Part shown: in pieces, positions 31,462-44,168 of the stretch
Position numbering within the stretch: the first letter of the stretch is position 1
How the letters are laid out: each line of letters starts with the position of its first letter
Assembly: GCA_002082245.2 (NCBI GenBank)
Contig: NBTC02000002.1
Span: forward strand, 3,410,001-3,474,000
DNA from: Yersinia enterocolitica
Lineage (GTDB): Bacteria > Pseudomonadota > Gammaproteobacteria > Enterobacterales > Enterobacteriaceae
Length of the DNA stretch: 64,000 bases
Reading direction: 5' to 3'
Position numbers and translations under genes: made by a program
Notes under the pieces: generated by a model
What the model was told of the DNA's origin: nothing
Databases searched by the model: none
Seen by the model: only the letters and a program-made list of their open reading frames with translations

Positions 31462-33171
31462 TTATTGCCCCGCTACGCTATGCACTTCACCATGCTGCAT
31501 AGTTTGATTGACTTGTTGCCCATTGCCGTCAGTAGCTTGTAGAGAGCCGCTAACAGTAGGTTTCAATGGTGTATCGGCAGCCAGACTTCCTTTTATCTGT
31601 AATTTTAGGTTGCCCAGGCCATGCAACGGTAATGCTGGCCAACCCCAGTTTTGCAAGATATCCAGATTGACAGAACGGCCGGTCAGCGCCAGTGATAAGG
31701 CGCGGGCAGGCGTTTGGTCAATACTGGCGGTGGACTCCAGTAAGCCCTCTTTGGTGAATGCGCTTAACTCACTAAATGTAATCTGTTGTTCATTGGCATT
31801 GAGGGCCAGTGACGGACGGCGAATATCATTTTTATTAAATGTCGCATTACCTGCATTCAACATTAATGAGCCAGACCATACACCCCACTGATGGTTTTTT
31901 GCCAACAGTAAGTTAGTGCCTGCGGCGTCCAGCGATGTAATCTGGAAGGGGAAGTCAGGGCTGATATCAATCAACAAGTTACGATTAGCACTAAGCTTGC
32001 CGACGTACACCTCGGATAGCCAGTTTGGCAATGTTTGTTGCCATTGTTGCTTCCAATCGGCAGGCAGAGTGTAAACCAGCGCGACCAGTGTCAGTTCATC
32101 CAATTGCAGGCGATGAGTATCGCGCGCCCAATTCCCCTGAGTTCTTAATAGACCATCCTGCCAGCGGGTTGAGAACTGATTAATTGCGACGCCAGCCGGA
32201 GATAAAGCAAATGTTGCTATTGGGTCAATCAGATGAATATTACCCTTGATAATATCACCGGCATTGAAGGACAGTTCGCCATCCTCTGTTTGCCAATCGC
32301 CTTGTTTAAACGTGATATTTTTTAGCGTCAAATCCAGGTCATTAAATGCCCAACTTTTCCCTTCTACTCGCGCATCAATTAAATCAAACCGTTTTAGCGT
32401 AATCGGCGGGAGTTGTAAGAATGTATTCCAAACATCATCTATCGATGCTGGTGTTTGTAGGCGAATATTGCTGAGCCGCAGGCGATCGACCAGCCAACTG
32501 CCATCAGCCGCTTGGCTGGCGTTACCGGTCAATTCACCCTGCGCGATATCTGCCCCAAAATTGGTTAGGGTCAGGGCATTTTTCTGTATCGAGCCTTGCA
32601 GATAAAGTTGTTGCGCGGTAATACCGTTAATGGTTAAAGAACCGGCACTAAACTGAAATTGAGCATTTTCGCCAAGGCTATTACCCGGTTGTGGCTGCCA
32701 AGGCACCAAACCGCCAGTCACTTGCTGACCCGCAATCTTCCACTGAGTTGCTGAGTTTTTCGCCTCAAGAGTGGTATCGAGGGCCATATTAGTCAACTGC
32801 AAGGTATCAGCCTGTAATGGCAGCGGTGATGGGCTGTTACTGAGGATTAAACGACCATTTTGCAGATTGAGACTGAGAAGGTGACGAGGCTCGGTCAGTT
32901 GCCGCCAACTCAGGCCAAACAGCGCTTGTTGGGCAACAAGAAACGGAGGCTGATTGGCCCGGCCCAGAGTGATATCACTGAAACTGACTTGTCCCGGTTG
33001 GGACCATGAGTGGTCTATTTTACCCAGAGAGAGGCGATATTCACTATTATCACTAACCCAACGGCTCAGCCAACCGGCAGCCCAACTGGTTTGGAGCAAT
33101 ACGTAACACAGCACTACGGACAGCACCAGTAGTAGTAATAACGTTAGCAGCACTTTCCCGAGAAATTTCAT
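31462..33171 (-). CDS. yicH: AsmA family protein YicH
   Basis: A 569-aa inner-membrane-anchored periplasmic protein of the AsmA-like family, which is linked to lipid transport and envelope biogenesis. It has one N-terminal membrane helix (about residues 5-28, LLTLLLLLVLSVVLCYVLLQ) and then a long beta-rich region. The frame is open 41 codons further upstream. MKFLGK at 33171 is chosen because it matches E. coli YicH and GGAAAG lies 7 nt before it. It is downstream of xanP, as in E. coli. Confidence 0.9.
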   Translation of the reverse strand: MKFLGKVLLTLLLLLVLSVVLCYVLLQTSWAAGWLSRWVSDNSEYRLSLGKIDHSWSQPGQVSFSDITLGRANQPPFLVAQQALFGLSWRQLTEPRHLLSLNLQNGRLILSNSPSPLPLQADTLQLTNMALDTTLEAKNSATQWKIAGQQVTGGLVPWQPQPGNSLGENAQFQFSAGSLTINGITAQQLYLQGSIQKNALTLTNFGADIAQGELTGNASQAADGSWLVDRLRLSNIRLQTPASIDDVWNTFLQLPPITLKRFDLIDARVEGKSWAFNDLDLTLKNITFKQGDWQTEDGELSFNAGDIIKGNIHLIDPIATFALSPAGVAINQFSTRWQDGLLRTQGNWARDTHRLQLDELTLVALVYTLPADWKQQWQQTLPNWLSEVYVGKLSANRNLLIDISPDFPFQITSLDAAGTNLLLAKNHQWGVWSGSLMLNAGNATFNKNDIRRPSLALNANEQQITFSELSAFTKEGLLESTASIDQTPARALSLALTGRSVNLDILQNWGWPALPLHGLGNLKLQIKGSLAADTPLKPTVSGSLQATDGNGQQVNQTMQHGEVHSVAGQ

Positions 33172-33264
33172 CCGGTCTTTCCACGCCTGTCGGTGATACG
33201 GAACCCTGTTTATGCCGTAATTTGTCCATGAGCTCAATAGACAATCAGTTATCCGGCGATAAAA

Positions 33265-33296
33265 AAATGGCCGGGATCGTTTACGACCGGCCATTT
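33265..33296 (-). terminator. xanP terminator
   Basis: AAATGGCCGG-(12 nt)-CCGGCCATTT, with a run of As on the plus strand to its left, that is, a T-run on the minus strand. It follows the xanP stop, so yicH probably has its own promoter. Confidence 0.85.
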
Positions 33297-33318
33297 CATT
33301 GACGTGTTGATGTAAAGA

Positions 33319-34704
33319 TTATTTTTCTTGTGGGAAGAGTAAGTTAAGCACAATGGCAGTAATACCACCGGCAGCAATCCCGGAAGAAAGCAGCGTTTTT
33401 ACCCAATCTGGCGCGAATTGTAGAATCAATGGCTGTTGTGCCACACCCATACCAACTGCCAATGACAGAGCCATAATCATAATAGCGCGCCGATTGAGTG
33501 TTTCACGAGAGACAATACGCACGCCGGAAGCTGCAATGGTACCGAACATCACCAGCGTGGCGCCCCCCAGCACTGGTTCAGGAATATGTTGCACGAAACC
33601 TGCAACCGCCGGGAACAAGCCCAGAACAATCAGCATCAGTGCGACAACGAAACCGACATAACGACTGGCAACACCGGTCAACTGGATCACGCCATTGTTC
33701 TGGCCGAAGCAGGAGTTAGGGAAGGTGTTGAACACTGCCGACAGCATGGAGTTCAAACCATTCGCCAGCACACCACCTTTCAGGCGTTTCATATACAACG
33801 GGCCATGAACAGGTTGTTCAGAGACATCCGAGGTCGCGGTGATATCACCAATGGTCTCCAGTGAGGTCACCATGAAGATTAACATCAGTGGTACCAGCAG
33901 ATTCCAATCAAAGGAGAGGCCATAATAGAGTGGTGTTGGGATAGTGATCAGCGCGGTATCTACCACCGGGCGGCTCTCTGGCAACATACCCAACGACCAG
34001 GCCAGCAAGTAACCCACGGCCATCGCAATGACTAAAGAGGCCACACGCAAATACGGGTTGCGCTGGCGGTTCAGTAGAATAATCACGACTAATACGGCAC
34101 CCGCTAATAGCAGGTTTTTCGGTGCGCCAAAGGTATGGTCACTCATTGCACCATAACCGCCGCCAATTGATGTCAGCCCAACCTGAATCAATGACAAACC
34201 GATGATCATCACCACGATACCAGATACCAGTGGGGTGATAATGCGGCGCGCCAGATGCAGGAAGCGGGAAAGTATAATTTCGGTGCAGGACGCCACCATT
34301 AGCGTACCAAACAGTGCCGCCATCATGGTTGGGATATCTGCGCCGCCGTTTTTTAGCGCCAGGCCACCCATAATCAATGGCGAAACAAAGTTAAAACTGG
34401 TGCCCTGAATCGATAATAGGCCAGAGCCAACTGGCCCCCAGGTTTTAATTTGCAGTAACGATGCCAAGCCGGAGGCAAATAGCGACATGCTAATAATGCG
34501 TTGGGTATCTTCCGCTGGTAGTCCCAGCGCCTGACAAATCAATAAGCCAGGGGTTATCACTGCGACAAACATCGCCAATAAATGCTGGCAAGCAGCGAAC
34601 AATGTTTGGGCGAGTGGGGGGCGGTCTTCTAAACGGTAAATCAATTCGCTGGGGCGAGTGGCTGCTTGCTGTGGAGTATCAAGCTCGGCGGATTGCGTAG
34701 ACAT
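33319..34704 (-). CDS. xanP: xanthine permease XanP
   Basis: A 461-aa NCS2-family proton symporter for xanthine with about 14 membrane segments. The family signature [21 protein letters not shown] region and the conserved [18 protein letters not shown] are present. The start MSTQSAEL at 34704 is chosen by similarity to E. coli XanP; a 17-codon extension is open upstream. It is divergent from gltS, with a PurR-like site in the shared upstream region. Confidence 0.95.
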   Translation of the reverse strand: MSTQSAELDTPQQAATRPSELIYRLEDRPPLAQTLFAACQHLLAMFVAVITPGLLICQALGLPAEDTQRIISMSLFASGLASLLQIKTWGPVGSGLLSIQGTSFNFVSPLIMGGLALKNGGADIPTMMAALFGTLMVASCTEIILSRFLHLARRIITPLVSGIVVMIIGLSLIQVGLTSIGGGYGAMSDHTFGAPKNLLLAGAVLVVIILLNRQRNPYLRVASLVIAMAVGYLLAWSLGMLPESRPVVDTALITIPTPLYYGLSFDWNLLVPLMLIFMVTSLETIGDITATSDVSEQPVHGPLYMKRLKGGVLANGLNSMLSAVFNTFPNSCFGQNNGVIQLTGVASRYVGFVVALMLIVLGLFPAVAGFVQHIPEPVLGGATLVMFGTIAASGVRIVSRETLNRRAIMIMALSLAVGMGVAQQPLILQFAPDWVKTLLSSGIAAGGITAIVLNLLFPQEK

Positions 34705-34757
34705 GGAGTGGCATTCCCGGATCGGCAAAGAGGGCATTTTAATGATCCGGCTCACAA

Positions 34758-34773
34758 AAGCAATCGGTTGCGC
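34758..34773. promoter_or_regulatory. PurR-box-like site upstream of xanP
   Basis: AAGCAATCGGTTGCGC matches the 16-bp PurR consensus at 12 positions, including the central CG and both GCAA/TTGC arms. It is 54 bp before the xanP start. Purine control of a xanthine permease is sensible, but binding is inferred. Confidence 0.55.
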
Positions 34774-34942
34774 TGCGTTTTTAAAAATAATTCTATTCGG
34801 TGCTCACCTGCATTTTTCTATTACTAAACTTGTAATGGGCGGCGTTTTTTCTTCTAATCCCTTCCTTAACTGTTTTGGCGTTTTTAAGGAACTGTCTAAC
34901 GTCATATTTTTAATCGATATTTCAATCGCATGGAGTACCAAG

Positions 34943-36157
34943 ATGTTTCATCTCGATACCTATGGCACGCTAGTCGCGGCCTGCTTGGTTTTATTATTAG
35001 GCCGAAAACTCGTACAAACTGTCCCATTCCTGAAAAAATACACTATTCCTGAACCAGTAGCCGGCGGTTTGTTGGTTGCCTTCTTGATGTTGCTGATGCA
35101 AAAGACTCTTGGCTGGGAAATCAGTTTTGATATGTCGCTCAAAGATCCCTTGATGCTGGCATTCTTTGCAACTATTGGTTTGAATGCCAATCTGGCTAGC
35201 TTACGTGCTGGCGGCAAAGCTTTGAGCGTATTTGTGTTTGTGGTCATTGGTTTGTTGCTCATGCAGAACGCAATTGGTATTGCGCTTGCTAAATTGATGG
35301 GGCTAGACCCGTTGATGGGGTTACTAGCTGGCTCAATTACCTTATCAGGTGGGCACGGTACTGGTGCTGCGTGGAGTAAACTCTTTTCTGAACGCTATGG
35401 CTTTGAAAATGCAACAGAAGTTGCTATGGCTTGTGCAACATTTGGTTTGGTGCTGGGGGGATTGATTGGTGGCCCGGTAGCCCGCTACCTGGTGAAGCGC
35501 TCTTCCACACCCGATGGTACGCCGGAGGACAGCGAAGTCCCTTCCGCATTTGAAAAGCCTTCGGCGGGGCGCATGATCACCTCGTTGGTGTTAGTTGAAA
35601 CCATCGCCATGATAGCTATCTGCCTGATGGCAGGCAATGTGATTGCGGGTTGGTTGCAGGGCACGATGTTTGAACTGCCAATCTTTGTTTGTGTGCTGTT
35701 TGTCGGGGTTATCCTCAGTAACACGTTGTCGGCAATCGGCTTCTATAAAGTCTTTGATCGTGCGGTATCAGTGCTGGGCAATGTCAGTCTGTCACTGTTT
35801 TTGGCAATGGCACTGATGAGTTTGAAGCTCTGGGAGCTGGCTTCACTGGCATTACCGATGCTGGTAATTTTGTCAGTTCAGGCACTGGCGATGGCGTTGT
35901 ACGCTATCTTTGTCACTTATCGCATCATGGGAAAAAACTATGATGCAGCGGTACTGGCGGCGGGGCACTGTGGTTTTGGTCTGGGTGCAACACCGACTGC
36001 AATCGCCAATATGCAAGCGATTACTGACCGTTTTGGCCCATCTCATCTGGCGTTCTTAGTGGTACCAATGGTTGGCGCATTCTTTATTGATATCGCTAAT
36101 GCGATCGTGATTAAGCTGTATCTTTTACTGCCAATATTCCCAGCGGTGGTAGGGTAA
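34943..36157 (+). CDS. gltS: sodium/glutamate symporter GltS
   Basis: A 404-aa inner membrane glutamate transporter of the ESS family with about ten membrane helices. Two inverted-repeat pore loops are visible: GSITLSGGHGTGAAW and GHCGFGLGATPTAIANM. The frame is open 95 codons upstream, but MFHLDTYG at 34943 matches the E. coli start and has TGGAG before it. Convergent with recG. Confidence 0.96.
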   Translation: MFHLDTYGTLVAACLVLLLGRKLVQTVPFLKKYTIPEPVAGGLLVAFLMLLMQKTLGWEISFDMSLKDPLMLAFFATIGLNANLASLRAGGKALSVFVFVVIGLLLMQNAIGIALAKLMGLDPLMGLLAGSITLSGGHGTGAAWSKLFSERYGFENATEVAMACATFGLVLGGLIGGPVARYLVKRSSTPDGTPEDSEVPSAFEKPSAGRMITSLVLVETIAMIAICLMAGNVIAGWLQGTMFELPIFVCVLFVGVILSNTLSAIGFYKVFDRAVSVLGNVSLSLFLAMALMSLKLWELASLALPMLVILSVQALAMALYAIFVTYRIMGKNYDAAVLAAGHCGFGLGATPTAIANMQAITDRFGPSHLAFLVVPMVGAFFIDIANAIVIKLYLLLPIFPAVVG

Positions 36158-36165
36158 CTGCACTT

Positions 36166-36190
36166 AGGGGTGGGTTTACCTGCCCCTTAT
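36166..36190. terminator. weak hairpin between gltS and recG
   Basis: AGGGG-(12 nt)-CCCCT followed by A/T-rich sequence, in the 36-bp gap between the convergent gltS and recG. Confidence 0.4.
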
Positions 36191-36193
36191 TTA

Positions 36194-38275
36194 TTAAGCG
36201 TTAGTGTAACGCGCTCGCTCTGGTAGCCAGCGCTCAATCAATGCGCGTGCATGTTCAGGATATTGCTGGTGCAGATGGCGAGCTACCCGTTGGACTTCGG
36301 GAATCATCGCCTGATCGCGCAGTAAATCAGCCACTTTGAACTCCGCACTTCCAGTTTGCCGTGTTCCCAACAATTCGCCCGGTCCACGGATTTCTAAATC
36401 TCGCTGGGCAATGACAAAGCCATCATTACTATCACGCAACACTTGCAAACGCATCTGGGCGGTTTTACTCAACGGCGTTTTATAGAGTAATACACAATGA
36501 GAGGCGACAGCACCACGGCCGACACGGCCTCGTAACTGATGTAATTGCGCTAACCCCAAGCGTTCCGGGTTATCGATTATCATCAGGCTGGCGTTAGGCA
36601 CATCGACCCCAACCTCGATCACTGTGGTTGCCACCAATAGCTGCAACTCACCCTGTTTAAATGCCTGCATAACTGCCTGTTTTTCTGGTCCTTTCATGCG
36701 CCCATGAACTAAACCGACTTTAATTTCCGGCAAAGCAATTTTCAGTTCTTCACAAGTTACTTCGGCGGCCTGCGCTTCCAGGACTTCCGATTCCTCAATC
36801 AGTGTGCAGACCCAATAAGCTTGCCGACCCTCTTCCAGACAGGCATTTTTAACTCGCTGGATAACATCACTGCGGCGGGTATCAGGGATTGCCACTGTAG
36901 TCACCGGTGTTCTACCTGGCGGAAGCTCATCAATCACTGAGGTATCAAGATCTGCATAGGCAGTCATGGCCAGCGTTCTTGGAATTGGGGTCGCGGTCAT
37001 AATGAGTTGATGTGGATGGAAACCTTGCTCCTCGCCCTTTTCCCATAAAGCGAGCCGTTGATGAACACCAAAACGATGTTGTTCATCAATAATAACCAGC
37101 GCCAGTCCAGAGAACTGCACCTGTTCTTGAAACATCGCATGGGTGCCAACAACCATTGCAACCTGACCGCTGGCGACAGCTTCTTGCTGTGCTATACGGG
37201 CTTTACCTTTTTGCTTGCCAGCCAGCCAGCCCACTTGCAGCCCCAACGGTTCTAGCCATTGGCGAAAAGTGGAGGCATGTTGTTCTGCCAGTAATTCGGT
37301 GGGTGCCATCAAAGCAACCTGCTTGCCGTGAGCAATTGCCCGTAGCGCGGCCAGGGCTGCAACCAATGTTTTTCCTGAGCCAACGTCCCCTTGAATCAAT
37401 CGCATCATCGGGAAGTTATGGGTCATATCCTGCTCAATCTCCGCCACTACCCGTTGCTGGGCATGCGTGGGGCTGAAAGGTAGCGCGGCCAGAAAACGTT
37501 GTTTGAGTTGTTGCTCTGCCAATAGCGGTAATGCCCGATAGCTTTGCGCGCCGGCCCGGACAGCCAACATACTGAGGTTATGAGCGACTAGCTCTTCCAT
37601 GATTAATCGCCGCTGTGCAGGATGCTTGCCTTGATCTAAATCAGTCAACTGAATATTTGCTGGTGGGCGATGCAGGGTATGAATAGCTTCTGGCAAGCTA
37701 ATGAGTGAGCGGCTTAACTCAATCGGCAATAATTCGGCAATAACACAAGTATCCAGCATCGCCAGCGCTTGATCGATAAGTTTGCGCAAGGTCGCCTGAC
37801 GAATCCCTTCGGTGGTGGGATAAACGGGTGTCAGGGACTCTTGTAATTCAACGCCAATGTTCTCGCCATGCACCCGATATTCAGGGTGAATGATTTCCGC
37901 CCCGGTATTGCCCCGTTTGACTTCGCCGTAGGCGATAACATGCTTGCCCGGAGACAAACTGTTTTTCATCGCAGCGTTGAAGTTAAAGAAACGCAGAGTG
38001 AGAATACCACTACCGTCGCTGATTTGGCAGGTCATCATGCGGCGGCGGCCAAAGGTGATATCAGAACGTAGAACCTCGCCCTCAACATTAACCGAGAGGC
38101 CAGGCATTAAATCGCCAATACGATACAGGCGAGTACGATCTTCATAACGCAGTGGGAGGTGAAGCAGTAGGTCTTGGATGGTTTCCAACCCCATTTTAGC
38201 CAGCTTCCCAGCCTGACTTGAGCCAACACCGGAAAGTGTACTGAGGGGTACTGCATCCAGCAGGCGGCCTTTCAT
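36194..38275 (-). CDS. recG: ATP-dependent DNA helicase RecG
   Basis: A 693-aa helicase that remodels stalled forks and R-loops. It has an N-terminal wedge/OB domain (about 1-170), then a superfamily 2 motor: Walker A GDVGSGKT, the DExH-type box IIDEQHRFG, TATPIPRTLA (motif III) and the QLRGRVGRG motif VI. It is the last gene of the gmk-rpoZ-spoT-trmH-recG unit, whose ATG follows the trmH stop directly. Confidence 0.97.
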   Translation of the reverse strand: MKGRLLDAVPLSTLSGVGSSQAGKLAKMGLETIQDLLLHLPLRYEDRTRLYRIGDLMPGLSVNVEGEVLRSDITFGRRRMMTCQISDGSGILTLRFFNFNAAMKNSLSPGKHVIAYGEVKRGNTGAEIIHPEYRVHGENIGVELQESLTPVYPTTEGIRQATLRKLIDQALAMLDTCVIAELLPIELSRSLISLPEAIHTLHRPPANIQLTDLDQGKHPAQRRLIMEELVAHNLSMLAVRAGAQSYRALPLLAEQQLKQRFLAALPFSPTHAQQRVVAEIEQDMTHNFPMMRLIQGDVGSGKTLVAALAALRAIAHGKQVALMAPTELLAEQHASTFRQWLEPLGLQVGWLAGKQKGKARIAQQEAVASGQVAMVVGTHAMFQEQVQFSGLALVIIDEQHRFGVHQRLALWEKGEEQGFHPHQLIMTATPIPRTLAMTAYADLDTSVIDELPPGRTPVTTVAIPDTRRSDVIQRVKNACLEEGRQAYWVCTLIEESEVLEAQAAEVTCEELKIALPEIKVGLVHGRMKGPEKQAVMQAFKQGELQLLVATTVIEVGVDVPNASLMIIDNPERLGLAQLHQLRGRVGRGAVASHCVLLYKTPLSKTAQMRLQVLRDSNDGFVIAQRDLEIRGPGELLGTRQTGSAEFKVADLLRDQAMIPEVQRVARHLHQQYPEHARALIERWLPERARYTNA

Positions 38276-38968
38276 TTAAGACTCCGTGGCTTGCATGGCA
38301 GACCACCATTGTGCATCGGCAATAACCTGACCCTGCTCATCAATATGTGGTTGAGGTAGCCCTTTCCGTTTGGCGACTTGTGCCAATACCGGATACCCCC
38401 CCTCAAACAGTAATCGTTGCTGCTCATCTTCGGGCAAGACACTTTTTGCTCGCTGATACATACCTGCATTTTGCCGCTGCCGTTGGGCTTCATATAAAAT
38501 CAACGCAGACGCGACAGAAACATTGAGTGATTGCACCATGCCGATCATCGGAATAATGATGTCTTGGTCCGCGAGTGCTAACGCTTCCTCAGATATACCG
38601 GTCTTCTCTTGTCCCATCAAAATACAGGTTGGGCGGGTATAGTCTATTTCACGAAAATCGACAGCATTATCAGACAGATGCGTTGCCAGAACTTGCATGT
38701 TCTGTGATTTCAGATGAGCAATGGCATCGCTAATATGAGTGTGTGTTTTGACTTGTACCCAACTGTTGCTGCCGGCCGCGGAAGAGAGTCGTGTATACAT
38801 CTGAGTCGTTGGCCAAATTGCATGTACTTGATGGATACCGACAGCATCAGCTGTACGAATGATAGCGGATACATTATGAGGTTTATGTACTTGCTCCAGG
38901 CAAACCGTTAGGTCCGGCTGCCTGGTAGCCAGCATTTCACAAATCCGCGCATAGCGTTGAGGATTCAT
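38276..38968 (-). CDS. trmH: tRNA (guanosine-18-2'-O)-methyltransferase TrmH (SpoU)
   Basis: A 230-aa SPOUT methyltransferase that modifies G18 in tRNA D-loops using SAM. Family motif 1 is NVSAIIRTADAVGI, motif 2 is ILMGQEKTGIS and motif 3 is SLNVSVASALILYEAQRQR. It abuts recG (stop next to the recG ATG) and is 5 nt after spoT, so all are co-transcribed. Confidence 0.96.
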   Translation of the reverse strand: MNPQRYARICEMLATRQPDLTVCLEQVHKPHNVSAIIRTADAVGIHQVHAIWPTTQMYTRLSSAAGSNSWVQVKTHTHISDAIAHLKSQNMQVLATHLSDNAVDFREIDYTRPTCILMGQEKTGISEEALALADQDIIIPMIGMVQSLNVSVASALILYEAQRQRQNAGMYQRAKSVLPEDEQQRLLFEGGYPVLAQVAKRKGLPQPHIDEQGQVIADAQWWSAMQATES

Positions 38969-38973
38969 AGGCG

Positions 38974-41076
38974 TTAGTTACGATTACGGCTGACTTTAAC
39001 CACATCTGGCATGATACGAATCTTACGCATTATGTTAGCCAGATGGACCCTGTCACGGGTAGTCAGGCGAATAAAGGCACTGTATACCCGGCCATCTTTC
39101 TCTTCAGTATTCAGGCTCTGAATATTAGATTCGGCTGCATTGATTGCCGCAGTCAGATTTGCCAAAGCACCTTGCTGATTGAACATATCGACTTTAATTT
39201 CAGCAATGAACTCTTGTTCAGTCTCTTGATCCCACTCAACCGCCATAAATTTCTCAGGCTCTTTCTGGTAGCCACGGATATTACGGCAAGACTCATGATG
39301 GATAACCAAACCTTTGCCTGGGCTGATATGAGCAATAATCGGGTCACCGGGGATAGGACGGCAGCACTTGGCAAAGGTAATTAGGACACCATCGGCACCC
39401 TTGATTGCCAGATTACGGGTGCCAGAGGTCGCCAGCGTTGATAGGTCACCCAACAGGTTTTTGGCCACTACCACACTCATCGCATTACCCAAGCCAATTT
39501 CTGCTAGCAAATCATCTAGCGTCGCCAGTTTCATACGGTCCAGTTCATGTTTGATATTATCTTCAGAAATATCAGACAGTTTTCGACCATTTCCTAACGC
39601 ATGATTCAGTAACCGGCGGCCAAGGCTCACCGATTCATCACGTTTCAGGTTTTTCAGCAACTGGCGAATTTTGGCTCGCGCTTTCGAGCTGACAACAAAG
39701 TTCAGCCAGGCCGCATTTGGCCGAGCACCCGGAGCGGTAATAATCTCAACGGTCTGGCCACTGTTCAGTGACTGAGAAAGCGGGTAGGGCTGACGGTCAA
39801 CACGCGCACCTACACAGGCATGGCCAATATCGGTATGCACGGCATAGGCAAAGTCGACAGGTGTCGCACCGGCAGGTAATTCAACGATGCGCCCTTCTGG
39901 GGTGAAAACGTAAATCTCATCAGGGAATAAATCAGATTTTACGCTTTCAATAAATTCAAATGAGCTGCCTGCACTTTGCTGTAACTCCAGCAAGCTTTGC
40001 ATCCAGCGCTGAGCGCGAATTTGTGCGGTGGTGCCAGACTCACCCTGCTCTTTATAAGCCCAGTGTGCAGCAACCCCCATTTCGGCCATCTGATCCATAT
40101 CTTCAGTACGAATCTGTACCTCGACCGGAACCCCATGAGGGCCGATTAATGAGGTATGTAACGATTGATAGCCGTTAGCCTTAGGGATGGCAATATAGTC
40201 TTTCACTCTACCGGGGCGTGGCTTATACAGGCTGTGAGCCTGACCCAACACGCGGTAGCAAGTATCGACTTCTTTGACTATTACCCGAAAAGCATAGATA
40301 TCCATGATGGAGTGAAAACGCTGCTCTTTCAGGTTCATTTTGCAATAAATGGAATAGAGATGCTTTTCACGACCACTGACTCGGCAAGGAATACCGGCCT
40401 CAGTCAGACGCCCTTCAATCTCCGCCAAGATTTTCTGAATCATCTCTTTGCGGTTACCACGTGCGGCTTTCACCACTTCTTTAATTACGCGATAGCGATT
40501 GGGGTAGAGCGCTTCAAAACCCAGCTCTTCCAGCTCGGTTTTTAAATGATGGATACCCAGCCGATGGGCCAGTGGGCTGTATATTTCAAGGGTTTCACGT
40601 GCAATGCGGCGACGTTTATCTGGGCGTAAGGAACCCAGCGTTCGCATGTTATGTGTGCGGTCAGCCAGTTTGATCAAAATAACGCGGATATCCTGCACCA
40701 TCGCCATGATCATTTTGCGGAAATTTTCCGCCTGAGCTTCTTTCTTGTCACGAAAATTCAGTTTATCGAGTTTAGAAACACCCTCGACCAGCTCGGCTAC
40801 GCTTTTCCCAAACAACTGCTCCATATCTTGATATGTAGCAGGAGTATCTTCAATGACGTCATGTAATAACGCCGCCATTAAGGTTTCGTAATCGAGCCGC
40901 ATCTCCGCGAGAATACAGGCCACAGCAACAGGATGAGTGATATAAGGCTCACCACTGGAGCGTGTCTGACCCTCGTGAGCATCACGTGCAACAAGATATG
41001 CCTGTTTGAGGCGCTTAATCTGCTCCTCTGGCAGGTAACGTTGAATCAGCAGATTCAGGCTTTCAAACAGGTACAA
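38974..41076 (-). CDS. spoT: bifunctional (p)ppGpp synthetase/hydrolase SpoT
   Basis: A 700-aa stringent response enzyme. In order: HD hydrolase domain with His72-Asp73 (LLHDVIEDT), the RelA-type synthetase domain (about 200-340), TGS (IYVFTPEGRIVELPAGATPVDFAYAVHT), a helical/zinc-finger region and a C-terminal ACT domain (about 625-700). Hydrolase residues are intact, which is essential if RelA is present. It lies 18 nt after rpoZ in the usual operon. Confidence 0.97.
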   Translation of the reverse strand: MYLFESLNLLIQRYLPEEQIKRLKQAYLVARDAHEGQTRSSGEPYITHPVAVACILAEMRLDYETLMAALLHDVIEDTPATYQDMEQLFGKSVAELVEGVSKLDKLNFRDKKEAQAENFRKMIMAMVQDIRVILIKLADRTHNMRTLGSLRPDKRRRIARETLEIYSPLAHRLGIHHLKTELEELGFEALYPNRYRVIKEVVKAARGNRKEMIQKILAEIEGRLTEAGIPCRVSGREKHLYSIYCKMNLKEQRFHSIMDIYAFRVIVKEVDTCYRVLGQAHSLYKPRPGRVKDYIAIPKANGYQSLHTSLIGPHGVPVEVQIRTEDMDQMAEMGVAAHWAYKEQGESGTTAQIRAQRWMQSLLELQQSAGSSFEFIESVKSDLFPDEIYVFTPEGRIVELPAGATPVDFAYAVHTDIGHACVGARVDRQPYPLSQSLNSGQTVEIITAPGARPNAAWLNFVVSSKARAKIRQLLKNLKRDESVSLGRRLLNHALGNGRKLSDISEDNIKHELDRMKLATLDDLLAEIGLGNAMSVVVAKNLLGDLSTLATSGTRNLAIKGADGVLITFAKCCRPIPGDPIIAHISPGKGLVIHHESCRNIRGYQKEPEKFMAVEWDQETEQEFIAEIKVDMFNQQGALANLTAAINAAESNIQSLNTEEKDGRVYSAFIRLTTRDRVHLANIMRKIRIMPDVVKVSRNRN

Positions 41077-41094
41077 GGCAGACTCGCTGTCTAA

Positions 41095-41370
41095 TTAACG
41101 ACGACCTTCAGCAATCGCGGTTACCGCTTGGATCTCTGCGGCTTCCTGCTCTTGCTGTTCTTGGCGTTCACGAACATCGAGAATCTGATTAGTAATCAGG
41201 CCTTCTTCAATCTCGCGCAGCGCAATCACAGTAACTTTATCGTTTTCTTCTGGAACCAGTGCGTCTTTACCGCCGGACTGGATTTGACGTGCCCGACGAG
41301 CAGCGACCAACACCAGGTCAAAACGGTTACCAATTTTCTCTACAGCGTCTTGAACAGTTACGCGTGCCAT
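41095..41370 (-). CDS. rpoZ: RNA polymerase omega subunit
   Basis: A 91-aa subunit that helps assemble RNA polymerase and forms part of a ppGpp site. The conserved [29 protein letters not shown] start is complete (key part: [17 protein letters not shown]). It lies between gmk and spoT, a placement that links ppGpp synthesis and its receptor. Confidence 0.97.
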
Positions 41371-41424
41371 AATTCTGCTACTCCACAGGTGACGAAATGA
41401 CGGGGCATGATACTGAAACTCGGT

Positions 41425-42057
<633 letters not shown>

Positions 42058-42074
42058 TCAGTTGATTAGGTTGA

Positions 42075-42201
42075 TATACCCTTCTTACTTGACGTTGCAA
42101 CGGCGCTAGCAGCCCTCTCTCCAAAAACACTGACTTTAGTCAGCGCATCAGGATTTGCTCGCTTGCTACCTATCCGCAACACCAATTACTTTGGGTGTAT
42201 A
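42075..42201. repeat. ERIC element (gmk-ligB gap)
   Basis: Exactly 127 bp, the standard ERIC length, bounded by TATACCC and GGGTGTATA. The inner core (ACTGACTTTAGTCAGCGCATCAGG) is more diverged than in the other two copies. It lies between the divergent gmk and ligB and may carry or disturb their promoters. The rest of the gap (42202-42453) shows no gene. Confidence 0.82.
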
Positions 42202-42411
42202 TAGAAAGCAGAAGTGTGAATCTCCGCACAGTATACACGGCTGCTACGCGTCATGCAGCGTTACAACACATTTCACCTGAATGTTTCGTCTGTAAACAGC
42301 TCGATTTTCTGATTTTGCGGCGAAGATTGCGTAATTTTCATTTGTTGCTGTAAGCAGAAAACTATTTTTCGGTAGCGCCCGCATTTAATTTTTTTGGTCT
42401 TCGACGGATAA

Positions 42412-44151
<1,740 letters not shown>

Positions 44152-44168
44152 ACCTTCACGTACCTGAC

